The translations under genes were made by a program, and so were the position numbers. Below are positions 9,468 through 18,948 of a stretch of DNA of 64,000 bases, in pieces (the stretch's first letter is position 1; every line of letters starts with the position of its first letter). Source of the stretch: Actinomyces faecalis (GTDB lineage Bacteria > Actinomycetota > Actinomycetes > Actinomycetales > Actinomycetaceae); contig NZ_CP063418.1 of assembly GCF_013184985.2 (NCBI RefSeq), positions 992,001-1,056,000 of the forward strand, given 5' to 3'. The notes under the pieces are model-generated. The model was not told the DNA's origin and ran no database searches. It saw only the letters and a list, made by a program, of their open reading frames with translations.

Positions 9468-10712
9468 TTAGAGACGAGCGGCGGCCTCGGTGACCCGGCT
9501 GAGCGTCTCCTCCTCGATCGCGCGGCCGGTGGCCAGGTTGAGGCGGCAGAAGGACTCATAACCCTGACCAAAGGCCGCGCCGTCGCTCATGACCACCCCG
9601 GCCTCGCGCGTGAAGAAGGTGGCAGGGCTCTCGCCCTCAGGCAGGTCCAGGCCTGAGAAGCCGACCCACGCCAGGTAGGAGCCGGCAGGCACCGTGACCT
9701 CAACACCCTCGACCGCGGACAGGCGCTGAGCGGCCAGGGAGGCGTTGTCGTGGATGTAGGAGCGCGCCACCTGGTTCCACTGCCTGCCCTCGTCAAAAGC
9801 GGCTACGGCTGCCGCCGCTCCCAGTGCCGCGGCCTCGTGACCGAGGGCGGCCGACAAGGGGTGGGACTCCCAGGCCTTCCGAGCCTGGCCGCTGGCGATG
9901 AGCTGGGCGCAGTGGAGCCCGGGGATGTTCCAGCCCTTGGAGGCGGCGGTAGCGGTGAAGGTGAGGCCCGGGTCCGCGTCCTGGCGGGAGGCGTAGGGGA
10001 CGTGGCAGGCGGCGGGGTCCACGATGAGCGGAGCGTGGATCTCGTCGGCGAAGACGGGCACGCCGTAGCGGGAGGACAGCGCTGCGACGGCGTCGAGCTC
10101 GGCAGGCTCAAGGACCCGACCCACCGGGTTCCACGGGTTGCACAGGACCAGCAGGCCGGCGCCGGCCGCCATCGCGGACTCGATCGCCTCCAGGTCCAGC
10201 GCCCAGCCCGGAGCGCTGGAGCCGCCGGCGGCAGGGGTGCGCAGCGCAGGCACCTGGACGCACTCCCGCCCGTGCCGCCTCGGGATGGACAGGAAGGGCA
10301 TGTAAGCCGGAGTGGGCACGATGACCGCGGACCCGGGCCTGGTGTGGTGCTCGATGACCGCGCCGAGGCAGGACAGGACATTGGGCAGCAGGCTGACGTC
10401 CTCCACCGGCACCTGCCAGCCCAGGACCTCTGCCTCGTAACGGGCGGTGGCCTCACGGGCCTGCTGAGCCAGGGAGGCGGGCACGTAGCCCAGCGTCCCG
10501 GTGTCCACCGCGCGGCGCAGCACGGCGCAGACCGACGGGGCGGTACCCAGGTCCATCTCCGCGACCCACGCCCCGATGACGTCACCTGGCTGGCTCCACT
10601 TCAGCGATCCCCGCCGGCGCATCTCCTCCGGTGTCAGCGCGTCCCAGGCGGCGACGGTGGCAGCCAGGTCGAGGTCAGGACTGGGGGAGAGGGCGTGGGC
10701 AGCGGCGGTCAT
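9468..10712 (-). CDS. MalY/PatB-type aminotransferase (putative cystathionine beta-lyase)
   Basis: Fold-type I PLP enzyme, 414 aa, of the MalY/PatB group, which carries out C-S beta-lyase or aminotransferase reactions in sulfur amino acid metabolism. The PLP lysine lies in ATAASKGWNIPG near residue 258. VLCNPWNPVGRVLEP and FADEIHAPLI supply the usual cofactor-contact residues. The N-terminal SLKWSQ and VAEMDLGTAP match the family start. The ATG at 10712 was chosen because TAGACT lies 7 nt upstream on this strand and the family N-terminus follows; a longer frame up to 10790 is not needed. Divergent from gltX. Confidence 0.88.
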   Translation of the reverse strand: MTAAAHALSPSPDLDLAATVAAWDALTPEEMRRRGSLKWSQPGDVIGAWVAEMDLGTAPSVCAVLRRAVDTGTLGYVPASLAQQAREATARYEAEVLGWQVPVEDVSLLPNVLSCLGAVIEHHTRPGSAVIVPTPAYMPFLSIPRRHGRECVQVPALRTPAAGGSSAPGWALDLEAIESAMAAGAGLLVLCNPWNPVGRVLEPAELDAVAALSSRYGVPVFADEIHAPLIVDPAACHVPYASRQDADPGLTFTATAASKGWNIPGLHCAQLIASGQARKAWESHPLSAALGHEAAALGAAAAVAAFDEGRQWNQVARSYIHDNASLAAQRLSAVEGVEVTVPAGSYLAWVGFSGLDLPEGESPATFFTREAGVVMSDGAAFGQGYESFCRLNLATGRAIEEETLSRVTEAAARL

Positions 10713-10719
10713 GGACCTG

Positions 10720-10725
10720 AGTCTA
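10720..10725 (-). promoter_or_regulatory. Leaderless-type -10 for malY-like gene
   Basis: On the minus strand TAGACT is followed by 7 nt and then the ATG at 10712. No Shine-Dalgarno sequence is needed. Confidence 0.5.
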
Positions 10726-10824
10726 GGACGGAGCGGAAGGTGGGTGCAGGACCGTCCTGGTGAGCCCCGGCCGGGTGCGTAGGGGCGCACAGGCCCACCT
10801 GCGGCGTCGCCACCCGCAGGAGAC

Positions 10825-10830
10825 TAGGCT
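10825..10830 (+). promoter_or_regulatory. -10 element for gltX
   Basis: TAGGCT lies 10 nt before the ATG at 10841, so the transcript is leaderless or has only a few leader bases. It helps place the gltX start well downstream of the first in-frame GTG. Confidence 0.45.
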
Positions 10831-10840
10831 TGGCCGCATC

Positions 10841-12415
10841 ATGACTGAGACCTCCACCGCCGCCAGCCCTGCCGTCCCGGCCCCTGGCTCCAGCGACATC
10901 CGCGTCCGATTCTGTCCCTCGCCCACCGGTACCCCTCACGTGGGAATGGTGCGCACCTGCCTGTTCAACTGGGCCTACGCCCGGCACACCGGTGGCACCT
11001 TCGTCTTCCGCATCGAGGACACCGACGCCGCCCGCGACTCTGAGGAGTCCTTCACCGCCATCCTCGACTCCCTGGCCTGGCTCGGCCTGGACTGGGACGA
11101 GGGCGTGGGCAAGGGCGGCCCGCACGAGCCCTACCGTCAGTCCCAGCGCATGGACCTGTACAAGCAGGTCGCCAAGGAGCTGCTGGACGCCGGCTACCTG
11201 TACGAGTCCTTCTCCACCCCTGCCGAGATCGAGGAGCGCCACAGGGCGCGTGGCGAGGACCCCAAGCTCGGTTACGACGGCTTCGACCGGGACCTGAGCG
11301 AGGAGCAGAAGGCGGCCTTCCGCGCGGAGGGACGTGAGCCGGTGCTGCGCATGCGCATGCCGGACGAGGACATCACCTTCGACGACCTTGTGCGCGGCCC
11401 GATCACCTTCAAGGCCGGCAGCGTGCCGGACTACGTGGTGGTGCGCGCCAACGGTGACCCGCTGTACACCCTGGTCAACCCCGTTGACGACGCTGCCATG
11501 GGGATCACCCACGTGCTGCGTGGTGAGGACCTGCTGTCCTCCACCCCGCGCCAGGTGGTGCTCTACCGCGCGCTGACGCAGATCGGTCGCGCCAGCGTGA
11601 TGCCGCAGTTCGGCCACCTGCCCTACGTCATGGGGGAGGGCAACAAGAAGCTGTCCAAGCGTGACCCGGAGTCCAACCTGCTCATCCACCGCTACCGCGG
11701 CATGATCCCGGAGGGCTTGCTCAACTACCTGGCCCTGCTGGGCTGGTCCCTGTCCAAGGACCAGGACGTCTTCTCGCCCGAGCAGCTGGTCGCAGCCTTT
11801 GACGTCCACGACGTCAACCCCAACCCGGCGCGCTTCGACCCCAGGAAGTGCGAGGCGATCAACGCCGAGCACGTGCGGCTGCTCCAGGCAGAGGACTTCC
11901 GCGACCGGCTCGTGCCCTACCTCGCGGACGTGTACCCGGATCCGTCGGATCCGCAGTGGCAGGCCCGCCCGCTGGTGAGCGCGGCCGGCTTTGCGGAGCT
12001 GAGCGAGCGTGAGCAGGAGGTGCTCACGGCGGCCGCCCCGCTCATCCAGACCCGCGTCCAGCTGCTGGGAGAGGCCCGGGACATGCTGGGCTTCCTCTTC
12101 GTGAGCGACGACGAGCTCCAGCTGGACGAGAAGGCCGTGTCCAGGCTCAAGGACTCCGCGCCGGCGGTGCTGGACGCCGCGGTCGCGGCTCTGGAGGCAG
12201 TGGCGGCGGAGCAGTGGACGACGGCGCAGCTCGAGGAGGTCCTGCGCGCCGCGATCGTGGAGGGGCTGGAGATCAAGCCGCGGCTGGCCTTTGGTCCGGT
12301 GCGTGTGGCGGTGACGGGGCGCCAGGTCTCTCCGCCGCTGTTTGAGTCGATGGAGATCCTGGGTAAGGACTCCAGCCTGGTGCGTCTGAGGGCGCTGCGG
12401 TCCCGGCTGGGCTGA
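10841..12415 (+). CDS. gltX: Glutamyl-tRNA synthetase
   Basis: Class I aminoacyl-tRNA synthetase, 524 aa, charging tRNA-Glu with glutamate in the cytoplasm. In bacteria without GlnRS it also charges tRNA-Gln, which GatCAB then amidates. Motifs are [11 protein letters not shown] (HIGH box, about residue 31) and [10 protein letters not shown] (KMSKS box, about 270). The ATG start yields [12 protein letters not shown], followed about 20 residues later by the conserved VRFCPSPTG. The gene is followed by a strong stem-loop and then by tRNA-Gln and three tRNA-Glu genes, so the synthetase sits next to its substrates. Confidence 0.97.
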   Translation: MTETSTAASPAVPAPGSSDIRVRFCPSPTGTPHVGMVRTCLFNWAYARHTGGTFVFRIEDTDAARDSEESFTAILDSLAWLGLDWDEGVGKGGPHEPYRQSQRMDLYKQVAKELLDAGYLYESFSTPAEIEERHRARGEDPKLGYDGFDRDLSEEQKAAFRAEGREPVLRMRMPDEDITFDDLVRGPITFKAGSVPDYVVVRANGDPLYTLVNPVDDAAMGITHVLRGEDLLSSTPRQVVLYRALTQIGRASVMPQFGHLPYVMGEGNKKLSKRDPESNLLIHRYRGMIPEGLLNYLALLGWSLSKDQDVFSPEQLVAAFDVHDVNPNPARFDPRKCEAINAEHVRLLQAEDFRDRLVPYLADVYPDPSDPQWQARPLVSAAGFAELSEREQEVLTAAAPLIQTRVQLLGEARDMLGFLFVSDDELQLDEKAVSRLKDSAPAVLDAAVAALEAVAAEQWTTAQLEEVLRAAIVEGLEIKPRLAFGPVRVAVTGRQVSPPLFESMEILGKDSSLVRLRALRSRLG

Positions 12416-12433
12416 GACAGGCCAGGACCTTGT

Positions 12434-12474
12434 GAGTCGGGGGTGACGTCCGGACCAGACGTCACCCCCGACTC
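12434..12474. terminator. 17-bp perfect stem-loop downstream of gltX
   Basis: GAGTCGGGGGTGACGTC pairs perfectly with its complement across a 7-nt loop, 18 nt after the gltX stop. There is no long T-tract, as in many high-G+C terminators. Confidence 0.65.
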
Positions 12475-12578
12475 TGTGTGTCAGTACTCACGCGCTGTCG
12501 GTTTGCCCTGGTACGGGGGCGCGTGTAAATTACTTCCCGCTGCTCCGGGCGGGAGACCGACCGGAAAGCATCATTCCT

Positions 12579-12650
12579 TGGGGTATGGTGTAATTGGCAA
12601 CACAGGTGATTCTGGTTCATCCATTCTAGGTTCGAGTCCTGGTACCCCAG
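12579..12650 (+). tRNA. tRNA-Gln (CTG anticodon)
   Basis: 72-nt cloverleaf. Acceptor TGGGGTA pairs with TACCCCA plus discriminator G, the anticodon loop is TTCTGGT (CTG), and the T-arm contains GGTTCGAGTCC. CCA is not encoded. It directly follows gltX. Confidence 0.93.
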
Positions 12651-12744
12651 CGAGAGCGAAGGAATTCGGTCAGCCGAGTCTGAAGTGATCCTGACGAATT
12701 CGACTGACTAGTTTTCTTTTCCTCGGCATAAGTGAATATGCAAG

Positions 12745-12817
12745 GCCCCGTTCGTCTAGCGGCCTAGGACACCGCCCTCTCACGGCGGCAGCACCGGTTC
12801 AAATCCGGTACGGGGTA
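12745..12817 (+). tRNA. tRNA-Glu (CTC anticodon), copy 1
   Basis: 73-nt tRNA. Acceptor GCCCCGT pairs with ACGGGGT, the anticodon loop region CCCTCTCACGG carries CTC, and the T-arm contains GGTTCAAATCC. CCA is not encoded. First of three identical copies at 108-nt spacing. Confidence 0.95.
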
Positions 12818-12825
12818 CGGATCAG

Positions 12826-12843
12826 GAGTCCGGTCTCGGACTC
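12826..12843 (+). other. Stem-loop in tRNA-Glu spacer 1
   Basis: GAGTCCG pairs with CGGACTC around a GTCT loop in the 35-nt spacer. It is repeated unchanged in the next spacer and may be a processing signal. Confidence 0.5.
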
Positions 12844-12852
12844 GTGGTCGAG

Positions 12853-12925
12853 GCCCCGTTCGTCTAGCGGCCTAGGACACCGCCCTCTCACGGCGGCAGC
12901 ACCGGTTCAAATCCGGTACGGGGTA
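12853..12925 (+). tRNA. tRNA-Glu (CTC anticodon), copy 2
   Basis: Identical to copy 1, offset by exactly 108 nt. The flanking spacer is also nearly identical (one G/A difference). Confidence 0.95.
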
Positions 12926-12933
12926 CGGATCAG

Positions 12934-12951
12934 GAGTCCGGTCTCGGACTC
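12934..12951 (+). other. Stem-loop in tRNA-Glu spacer 2
   Basis: Same 7-bp stem and GTCT loop as in spacer 1. The single spacer difference (G to A) falls just after the stem. Confidence 0.5.
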
Positions 12952-12960
12952 ATGGTCGAG

Positions 12961-13033
12961 GCCCCGTTCGTCTAGCGGCCTAGGACACCGCCCTCTCACG
13001 GCGGCAGCACCGGTTCAAATCCGGTACGGGGTA
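12961..13033 (+). tRNA. tRNA-Glu (CTC anticodon), copy 3
   Basis: Third identical copy, offset again by 108 nt. An intrinsic terminator follows 12 nt later, so the array probably ends as one transcript. Confidence 0.95.
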
Positions 13034-13044
13034 CCACGGATCAC

Positions 13045-13069
13045 CCGGCTGCTCACGCAGCCGGTTTTT
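13045..13069 (+). terminator. Intrinsic terminator of the tRNA-Glu array
   Basis: CCGGCTGC pairs with GCAGCCGG around a TCAC loop and is followed by five T. It is the only classical T-tract terminator recognised in the window. Confidence 0.85.
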
Positions 13070-13247
13070 CATTGTCTCGTGCCAGGATCCCAGGCGATGC
13101 CGACGTGTTCACCCAGGCCCTGCGAGGCTGGTGTCTGATCCGCATGATGACGCGCCTTCTCGGAGCCGGTGCGCTCGCGCCGGCGACTGGGCGCGCAGAT
13201 CACCCGGGATTGTGACAGTGGACCCCCACCTCGCCACTGCCTCTGGC

Positions 13248-13253
13248 TACACT
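13248..13253 (+). promoter_or_regulatory. Leaderless-type -10 for rnj
   Basis: TACACT ends 7 nt before the GTG at 13261. The 178 nt between the tRNA terminator and this element show nothing else recognisable. Confidence 0.5.
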
Positions 13254-13260
13254 GCCTGAC

Positions 13261-14946
13261 GTGACGAACTTTCCTACGCTCAAGGCCCCCGGTCCCGTTC
13301 CCGACGGCGCGATGCGCATCACGCCCTTGGGTGGTCTCGGCGAGGTCGGCCGCAACATGACCGTGTTCGAGGTTGACGGCAAGCTTCTCATCGTGGACTG
13401 CGGCGTCCTCTTCCCCGAGGAGGACCAGCCTGGCGTCGACCTCATCCTCCCTGACTTCTCCTCCATCGAGGACCGCCTGGACGACGTCGTGGCCCTGGTC
13501 CTCACCCACGGGCACGAGGACCACATTGGTGGCGTGCCCTACCTGCTGCGCCTGCGTGAGGACATCCCGCTGGTCGGTAGCGACCTCACCCTGGCCTTCG
13601 TCGAGGCCAAGCTGCGTGAGCACCGCATCCGTCCCAGGCTCAAGGTCGTCTCCGAGCACGAGCGTGTCAGCTACGGCCCCTTCGACCTGGAGTTCGTGGC
13701 CGTCAACCACTCCATCCCCGACGCCATGGCGGTCTTCATCCGCACCTCGGCCGGCAACGTGCTGGCCACCGGCGACTTCAAGATCGACTCCCTGCCTATC
13801 GATGGACGCATCACGGACCTGCGCTCCTTCGCGCGCTTCGCCGACGAGGGCGTGGACCTGTTCTGCGTGGACTCCACCAACGCCGAGGTCCCGGGCATGA
13901 TCGGCCACGAGAACCAGATCGGCCCGGTGCTCGACGGCGTCTTCGCCGAGTCCGACCAGCAGATCATCGTGGCCTCCTTCTCCAGCCACGTCCACCGCGT
14001 CCAGCAGGTGCTCGACGCCGCGGCCCTGCACGGCCGCCGGGTGGCTCTTGTGGGGCGCTCGATGGTGCGCAACATGGGGATCGCGGCCGAGAAGGGCTAC
14101 CTCAAGGTGCCAGACGGCGTCCTCATCGACGCCCGCGACGTCACCTCCCTGCCGGCGGATGAGCGCGTCCTGATGGTCACCGGCTCCCAGGGCGAGCCGA
14201 TGGCGGCGCTGTCGCGGATGGCTCACGGCGAGCACCGCTCCGTCACGGTCGAGGCCGGAGACACCGTGATCTTCGCTTCCTCGCTCATCCCTGGCAACGA
14301 GAACTCTGTCAACCGCGTCATCAACCAGCTCATGAGGCTTGGTGCGCGGGTGGTCCACCAGGGCAACGCCAAGGTACACGTGTCCGGGCACGCCTCCTCC
14401 GAGGAGCTCCTCCACGTCTACAACATCGTGGGCCCGCGCAACGTCATGCCCATCCACGGCGAGATCCGCCACCTCGTGGCCAACGGCGCCCTGGCTGTGA
14501 AGACCGGTGTCCACCCGCGCAACGTGGTGCTGTGCGAGGACGGCGTCACCGTCGACCTCAAGGACGGCAAGGCCCGCATCTCCGGTCAGGTGGACTGCGG
14601 CTACGTCTACGTGGACGGCTCCTCCGTCGGCGAGATCGACGAGACCGAGCTCAAGGACCGCCGCATCCTGGCTGAGGAGGGATTCGTCTCTGTCTACGCC
14701 GTGGTGGAGACCAAGACCGGCACGATCCTGGCCGGCCCTGACATCCAGGCCCGCGGCATGGCTGAGGACGACTCCGTCTTCGACGACGTGCTGGAGGACC
14801 TCACCCGTGCTCTCCAGGACGCCCTGGACAAGGGCAACCAGGACTCCTACTCCCTCCAGCAGGTCATGCGGCGCACGGTGGGACGCTTCGTGGGTCGTCG
14901 CCTCAAGCGTCGTCCGATGATCGTCCCCGTGGTGATCGAGGCATAG
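13261..14946 (+). CDS. rnj: Ribonuclease J (metallo-beta-lactamase/beta-CASP)
   Basis: Endo- and 5'-3' exoribonuclease of RNA processing and decay, 561 aa. The zinc-binding LTHGHEDHIGG (HxHxDH) lies near residue 80, followed by GSDLTLAFVEAKL, AVNHSIPDAMAV and ATGDFKID. The beta-CASP part includes CVDSTNAEVPG, and the final motifs GHASSEELLHVYN and MPIHGEIRHL are typical of RNase J. The GTG start has no Shine-Dalgarno but is preceded by TACACT at leaderless distance. The short C-terminal domain ends in KRRPMIVPVVIEA. Confidence 0.95.
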   Translation: MTNFPTLKAPGPVPDGAMRITPLGGLGEVGRNMTVFEVDGKLLIVDCGVLFPEEDQPGVDLILPDFSSIEDRLDDVVALVLTHGHEDHIGGVPYLLRLREDIPLVGSDLTLAFVEAKLREHRIRPRLKVVSEHERVSYGPFDLEFVAVNHSIPDAMAVFIRTSAGNVLATGDFKIDSLPIDGRITDLRSFARFADEGVDLFCVDSTNAEVPGMIGHENQIGPVLDGVFAESDQQIIVASFSSHVHRVQQVLDAAALHGRRVALVGRSMVRNMGIAAEKGYLKVPDGVLIDARDVTSLPADERVLMVTGSQGEPMAALSRMAHGEHRSVTVEAGDTVIFASSLIPGNENSVNRVINQLMRLGARVVHQGNAKVHVSGHASSEELLHVYNIVGPRNVMPIHGEIRHLVANGALAVKTGVHPRNVVLCEDGVTVDLKDGKARISGQVDCGYVYVDGSSVGEIDETELKDRRILAEEGFVSVYAVVETKTGTILAGPDIQARGMAEDDSVFDDVLEDLTRALQDALDKGNQDSYSLQQVMRRTVGRFVGRRLKRRPMIVPVVIEA

Positions 14947-14959
14947 GGGGAGCATGGTC

Positions 14960-15877
14960 ATGCTGCGTCCGGCCGGCTTCATCTCCACGGGCTCCGTCCT
15001 CATCGACCTGCCGCTGCGCGTGGACCACGTCCCCGCTCCGGGCGGGGCCGTCACCGCAGTCTCGTCCGGACCGACGGTCGGTGGAGGCTACACAGTCGTC
15101 TCCGCCGTCGCCCGCCAGGGGGTCCCGGCGGCGCTAGCCGCCACCCTGGGGACGGGCCCGAACTCTGCCCAGGTGCGCCAGTCCATGCATGTTGACGGCG
15201 TCGAGCTCGTCGTCGAGGAGCTGGTGGGGGACATCGGGACCTGCACCACCCTCATTGAGCCCCACGGCAGGCGTACCTTCATCACCACGGAGGGTGTGGA
15301 GGCCGAGCCCCAGATCGAGGACCTGGACCGCATCGAGCTGGTGGCGGGGGACTGGGTCTACGCCACCGGCTACGACCTGGTCCACCCTTCGTCCTCCGCC
15401 GCCATCAGCCAGTGGCTGCTGAGCCTGCCAGAGCACGTGGGTCTCATCCTCGACCTGGGGCCGGTGGAGTCCGAGATTCCTGAGGACCTCCTGCGCCGTC
15501 TGCTGGAGCGTGCCAGCCTCCTGAGCGGCAACGACTTGGAGATCAACCACCTGATCCAGCGTCTGGGAAGTGCTGACGCCTTGCGCCAGGCCACGCCGCG
15601 CGCGCTGATCGTGCGCCGCACCGGTGTCCACGGCTGTGTGCTGTGGCCGGCTGAAGGTGAGCCCATCGAGGTCCCCGGCTTCGCCCGCGAGGTCCTGGAC
15701 ACCACCGGAGCAGGGGATACCCACACCGGTGTGCTCGTGGCCAGCCTCATGGACGGCATGGACATGGTGACCGCGGCCCGCCGGGCCAACGCTGCTGCCG
15801 CCGAGGCCGTCTCACGCCTGGGCCCGGCACGGGCGCCGCGCCGCGACGAGATCGACGCCTTCCTCGCCCAGGTCTGA
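14960..15877 (+). CDS. PfkB-family carbohydrate kinase
   Basis: Ribokinase-like sugar kinase, 305 aa, phosphorylating an unknown sugar or sugar phosphate. It has the N-terminal GGAVTAVSSGPTVGGGY glycine-rich region and the C-terminal anion-hole/catalytic motif DTTGAGDTHTG near residue 250. The second of two in-frame ATGs (14960 rather than 14954) was chosen because GGGGGAG then sits at a normal 7-nt distance. It begins 13 nt after rnj, so the two are probably co-transcribed. Placement beside rnj does not reveal the substrate. Confidence 0.85.
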   Translation: MLRPAGFISTGSVLIDLPLRVDHVPAPGGAVTAVSSGPTVGGGYTVVSAVARQGVPAALAATLGTGPNSAQVRQSMHVDGVELVVEELVGDIGTCTTLIEPHGRRTFITTEGVEAEPQIEDLDRIELVAGDWVYATGYDLVHPSSSAAISQWLLSLPEHVGLILDLGPVESEIPEDLLRRLLERASLLSGNDLEINHLIQRLGSADALRQATPRALIVRRTGVHGCVLWPAEGEPIEVPGFAREVLDTTGAGDTHTGVLVASLMDGMDMVTAARRANAAAAEAVSRLGPARAPRRDEIDAFLAQV

Positions 15878-15962
15878 GGCCTGCTTCCGGGCCAGGGCGA
15901 GGAATCGGCCACGGACGCTGCGCCCGGCGGCGTGGCACACAGGCCTGCGGCGGTGGCGCGGA

Positions 15963-15968
15963 TAGCGT
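15963..15968 (+). promoter_or_regulatory. Possible leaderless-type -10 for ftsK
   Basis: TAGCGT ends 9 nt before the ATG at 15978; no Shine-Dalgarno is visible. Spacing is slightly long for a strictly leaderless start. Confidence 0.4.
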
Positions 15969-15977
15969 CAGAGCATC

Positions 15978-18830
15978 ATGGCCACTCGTCGCACGTCCTC
16001 GCCCTCGTCGTCCCGCGCCGGCAGCAAGCGTTCCCAGGCTGCTGCCAAGCCGACCTCGTCCGAGCCCGCCTCCGCGAGCTCTAGCCGCTACCGGCGTACC
16101 GCCTGGGCCTTCCTCGTCCTCGCGCTCGCCGTCGTGACCGGGCTGCGTGAGTGGTTCGGTGTCTCTGGGGCCGCAGGCACGGTCCTCCACCACGTCGCAG
16201 CAGGACCGCTGGGCGTGCTAGGAGTGACCGTCCCGGTGCTGCTGGGGACGCTGGGCGTGGCGATGCTGCGCGTGCACCGGCTAGCGGCCGTTCACGCGCG
16301 CGTGGCAGTGGGGTGCCTCGGCGTCCTGGCCGGAGTCACCGGTATCATCCAGGTCGTCAGCGGCAACCCTGCGCTCTCGCGAGGCATCGCAGCCGTCGAG
16401 GAGGCTGGGGGCCTGCTCGGGTGGGTCGTGGGCTACCCGCTCGCCGTCCTGTTCTCCTCTGTCGGTGCCGTGATCCTGTTCATCCTCCTCATCATCTTCT
16501 CCCTGCTGGTCCTGACCGGGCTGACCGTGGCGGACCTGCGCGAGCGGTGGGCGCCCGCCGGTGAGGACGACGACGAGCCCGGCCAGGAGGAGGACTCCCT
16601 GGCTCTGCGGCTGCTGGACCGCGTGCGGCCCCACCGTCAGCAGACCGCCGCAGCCCCGCTGGACTCCTACGACGGCGACGAGCCCTTCCGCTCGGCCCTC
16701 CAGACCGAGGAGGGCGAGCCCCCCGCCCGCAAGCGCGGTAGCGGACGACGCAGCCGACGCCCCGGTGCTGACGCGTCCACCCGCCAGCTGACCTCCCCGG
16801 GGGACGACAGCCAGGTGACGGGCGGCCAGGAGGCCTTCGACTTCGACGCCCAGGACGCGGCAGCGACCTCCGTGCTCGGGGCGAGCGACGGCGCCGCCCG
16901 GCCGCAGGCGGGCACCCCGGTCTCTGCGGCTACCCCGGCTGAGGCGGCCGTCCCGCCGTCGGTTCCGCTGCGTCGTCGTCCTTCCAGACAGGGACGGCCG
17001 GGGGCGACCACGCCGCTGGACGAGCGGCCGGTGCCTCCCACCGAGCCTGACGCGGTGACCCAGGAGACCCCGCTGTCCGCGCTGGCCGAGGAGCCGGACC
17101 TGGCCGACGAGCTGGCGATGGCCGCAGGCCTGGAGCTCCCGGACGGCTCGGTGTACTCCCTGCCCTCCGACGACCTCCTGGAGCCCGGTCCCGGCCACGC
17201 CACGCGGACCGAGGCCAACGACGCGATCGTGGACAGGCTCCAGGACGTCTTCACCGAGTTCGGTGTGGACGCCACCGTCACCGGATACACCCGTGGTCCT
17301 CAGGTCACCCGCTACGAGGTGCACCTGGGACGCGGCGTCAACGTCTCACGCGTGACCAGCCAGGCCAAGAACATCGCCTACGCTGTCGGGAGCGACGAGA
17401 TCCGCCTGCTGACCCCCATCCCCGGCAAGAGCGCCATCGGTGTGGAGATCCCCAACTCCGACCGCGAGATGGTCAAGCTCGGCGACGTGCTGCGCTCGGG
17501 GGCGGCCAAGAAGCAGCCCCACCCGCTGGTGGTGGGGCTGGGCAAGAACGTCGAGGGCGACTACGTCGTCACCAACCTGGCCAAGACCCCGCACCTGCTG
17601 GTGGCCGGCCAGACCGGCTCGGGCAAGTCCTCCTTCGTCAACTCCATGATCACCTCCATCATGATGCGGGCCACCCCGCAGGAGGTGCGCATGGTGCTGG
17701 TGGACCCCAAGCGCGTGGAGCTGACGATCTACGAGGGCATCCCGCACCTGATCACCCCCATCATCACCAGCCCCAAGAAGGCCGCCGAGGCCCTGGAGTG
17801 GGTGGTGCGTGAGATGGACGCGCGCTACGACGACCTGGCCTCCTTCGGCTTCAAGCACATCGACGACTTCAACAAGGCGGTCCGCGCCGGCGAGGTCAAG
17901 CCGCTGGAGGGCTCGGCCCGCGTCATCAGCCCCTACCCCTACCTGCTGGTGGTGGTCGACGAGCTGGCCGACCTCATGATGACGGCTCCCAAGGACGTTG
18001 AGGCCTCCATCCAGCGCATCACCCAGCTGGCGCGTGCGGCTGGTATCCACCTGGTGCTCGCCACCCAGCGCCCGGTGGCCCAGGTGGTCACGGGCCTCAT
18101 CAAGTCCAACGTGCCCTCACGCCTGGCCTTTGCCACGGCCTCGCAGCTGGACTCGCGCGTCATCCTCGACCAGAACGGTGCGGAGACCCTGACCGGTCAG
18201 GGAGATGCCCTCTACCTGGGGCCCGGGGCCTCGGCACCGGTGCGTATCCAGGGCTCGTGGGTCACTGAGTCCGAGATCCGGGCTGTGGTGTCACACGTGA
18301 AGCAGCAGCTGGAGCCGGAGTACCGCGAGGACGTCATCGTCCCGGAGGTCAAGAAGCAGATCGACGAGGAGATCGGCGACGACATGGACCTGCTGCTGCA
18401 GGCCGCCGAGCTCATCATCACCAGCCAGTTCGGCTCCACCTCCATGCTCCAGCGCAAGCTGCGCGTGGGCTTCGCCAAGGCAGGACGTCTCATGGACCTG
18501 CTGGAGACCCGCGAGGTCGTCGGCCCCTCCGAGGGCTCCAAGGCTCGCGAGGTGCTGGTCCAGCCTGAGCAGCTGGAGGAGACGCTCGCCTGGATCAAGG
18601 GCGAGGGAGGCGCTCCAGGAGCTGAGGAGAACGAGCCGGAGGCTGTCGGTGACGACGGCGCAGCCGCAGGGACTCCCACGGGCGGGGCCGGCGCCGCCGT
18701 CGTCACCGACCGCTACGCCACCGACCCGCTGTACCGTGACCTGGCGGAGTCGGAGTCCTGGGAGGACACGGCTGCCGAGGAGGACTCCGAGGACGCCTGG
18801 AGCCTGACAGGCCGCGGCACCTCCTGGTGA
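15978..18830 (+). CDS. ftsK: DNA translocase FtsK/SpoIIIE
   Basis: Septal DNA pump that clears chromosome ends and activates dimer resolution, 950 aa. The N-terminus carries about four membrane segments (residues about 35-190), followed by a long, charged, low-complexity linker. The motor then has [15 protein letters not shown] (Walker A, about 545) and [13 protein letters not shown] (Walker B, about 657), plus [16 protein letters not shown] and [12 protein letters not shown]. The C-terminal winged-helix gamma domain ([19 protein letters not shown]) is present. A 60-nt perfect palindrome lies between its stop and the convergent capA-like gene. Confidence 0.96.
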   Translation: MATRRTSSPSSSRAGSKRSQAAAKPTSSEPASASSSRYRRTAWAFLVLALAVVTGLREWFGVSGAAGTVLHHVAAGPLGVLGVTVPVLLGTLGVAMLRVHRLAAVHARVAVGCLGVLAGVTGIIQVVSGNPALSRGIAAVEEAGGLLGWVVGYPLAVLFSSVGAVILFILLIIFSLLVLTGLTVADLRERWAPAGEDDDEPGQEEDSLALRLLDRVRPHRQQTAAAPLDSYDGDEPFRSALQTEEGEPPARKRGSGRRSRRPGADASTRQLTSPGDDSQVTGGQEAFDFDAQDAAATSVLGASDGAARPQAGTPVSAATPAEAAVPPSVPLRRRPSRQGRPGATTPLDERPVPPTEPDAVTQETPLSALAEEPDLADELAMAAGLELPDGSVYSLPSDDLLEPGPGHATRTEANDAIVDRLQDVFTEFGVDATVTGYTRGPQVTRYEVHLGRGVNVSRVTSQAKNIAYAVGSDEIRLLTPIPGKSAIGVEIPNSDREMVKLGDVLRSGAAKKQPHPLVVGLGKNVEGDYVVTNLAKTPHLLVAGQTGSGKSSFVNSMITSIMMRATPQEVRMVLVDPKRVELTIYEGIPHLITPIITSPKKAAEALEWVVREMDARYDDLASFGFKHIDDFNKAVRAGEVKPLEGSARVISPYPYLLVVVDELADLMMTAPKDVEASIQRITQLARAAGIHLVLATQRPVAQVVTGLIKSNVPSRLAFATASQLDSRVILDQNGAETLTGQGDALYLGPGASAPVRIQGSWVTESEIRAVVSHVKQQLEPEYREDVIVPEVKKQIDEEIGDDMDLLLQAAELIITSQFGSTSMLQRKLRVGFAKAGRLMDLLETREVVGPSEGSKAREVLVQPEQLEETLAWIKGEGGAPGAEENEPEAVGDDGAAAGTPTGGAGAAVVTDRYATDPLYRDLAESESWEDTAAEEDSEDAWSLTGRGTSW

Positions 18831-18862
18831 GCTCAGCCCTTTCTACCGGTCCCACAGGACCT

Positions 18863-18922
18863 CGGCTGCCATGACGGACCCCCTGGACGCACGTGCGTCC
18901 AGGGGGTCCGTCATGGCAGCCG
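18863..18922. terminator. 60-nt perfect palindrome between convergent ftsK and capA-like genes
   Basis: A fully symmetrical inverted repeat with no spacer. It is centred on CGCACGTGCG, and each arm contains TGACGGACCCCCTGGACG. It would fold from either strand into a near-30-bp hairpin and is the likely bidirectional terminator. Confidence 0.75.
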
Positions 18923-18948
18923 GGCGGAGGCGAGCCGGGGCCACCAGG

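Noticed and set aside
12745..13033. CRISPR-like regular repeats
   Set aside because: The repeated 73-nt units fold as tRNA-Glu and the spacers are near-identical, so this is a tRNA array.
14954..14959. Upstream ATG as the PfkB kinase start
   Set aside because: The GGGGGAG ribosome-binding site would be only 1 nt away; the ATG at 14960 has normal spacing.
13069..15054. 661-codon minus-strand frame opposite rnj and pfkB
   Set aside because: Antisense shadow: the plus strand encodes RNase J and PfkB motifs in order, and the minus translation is a His/Val/Asp-rich artefact.
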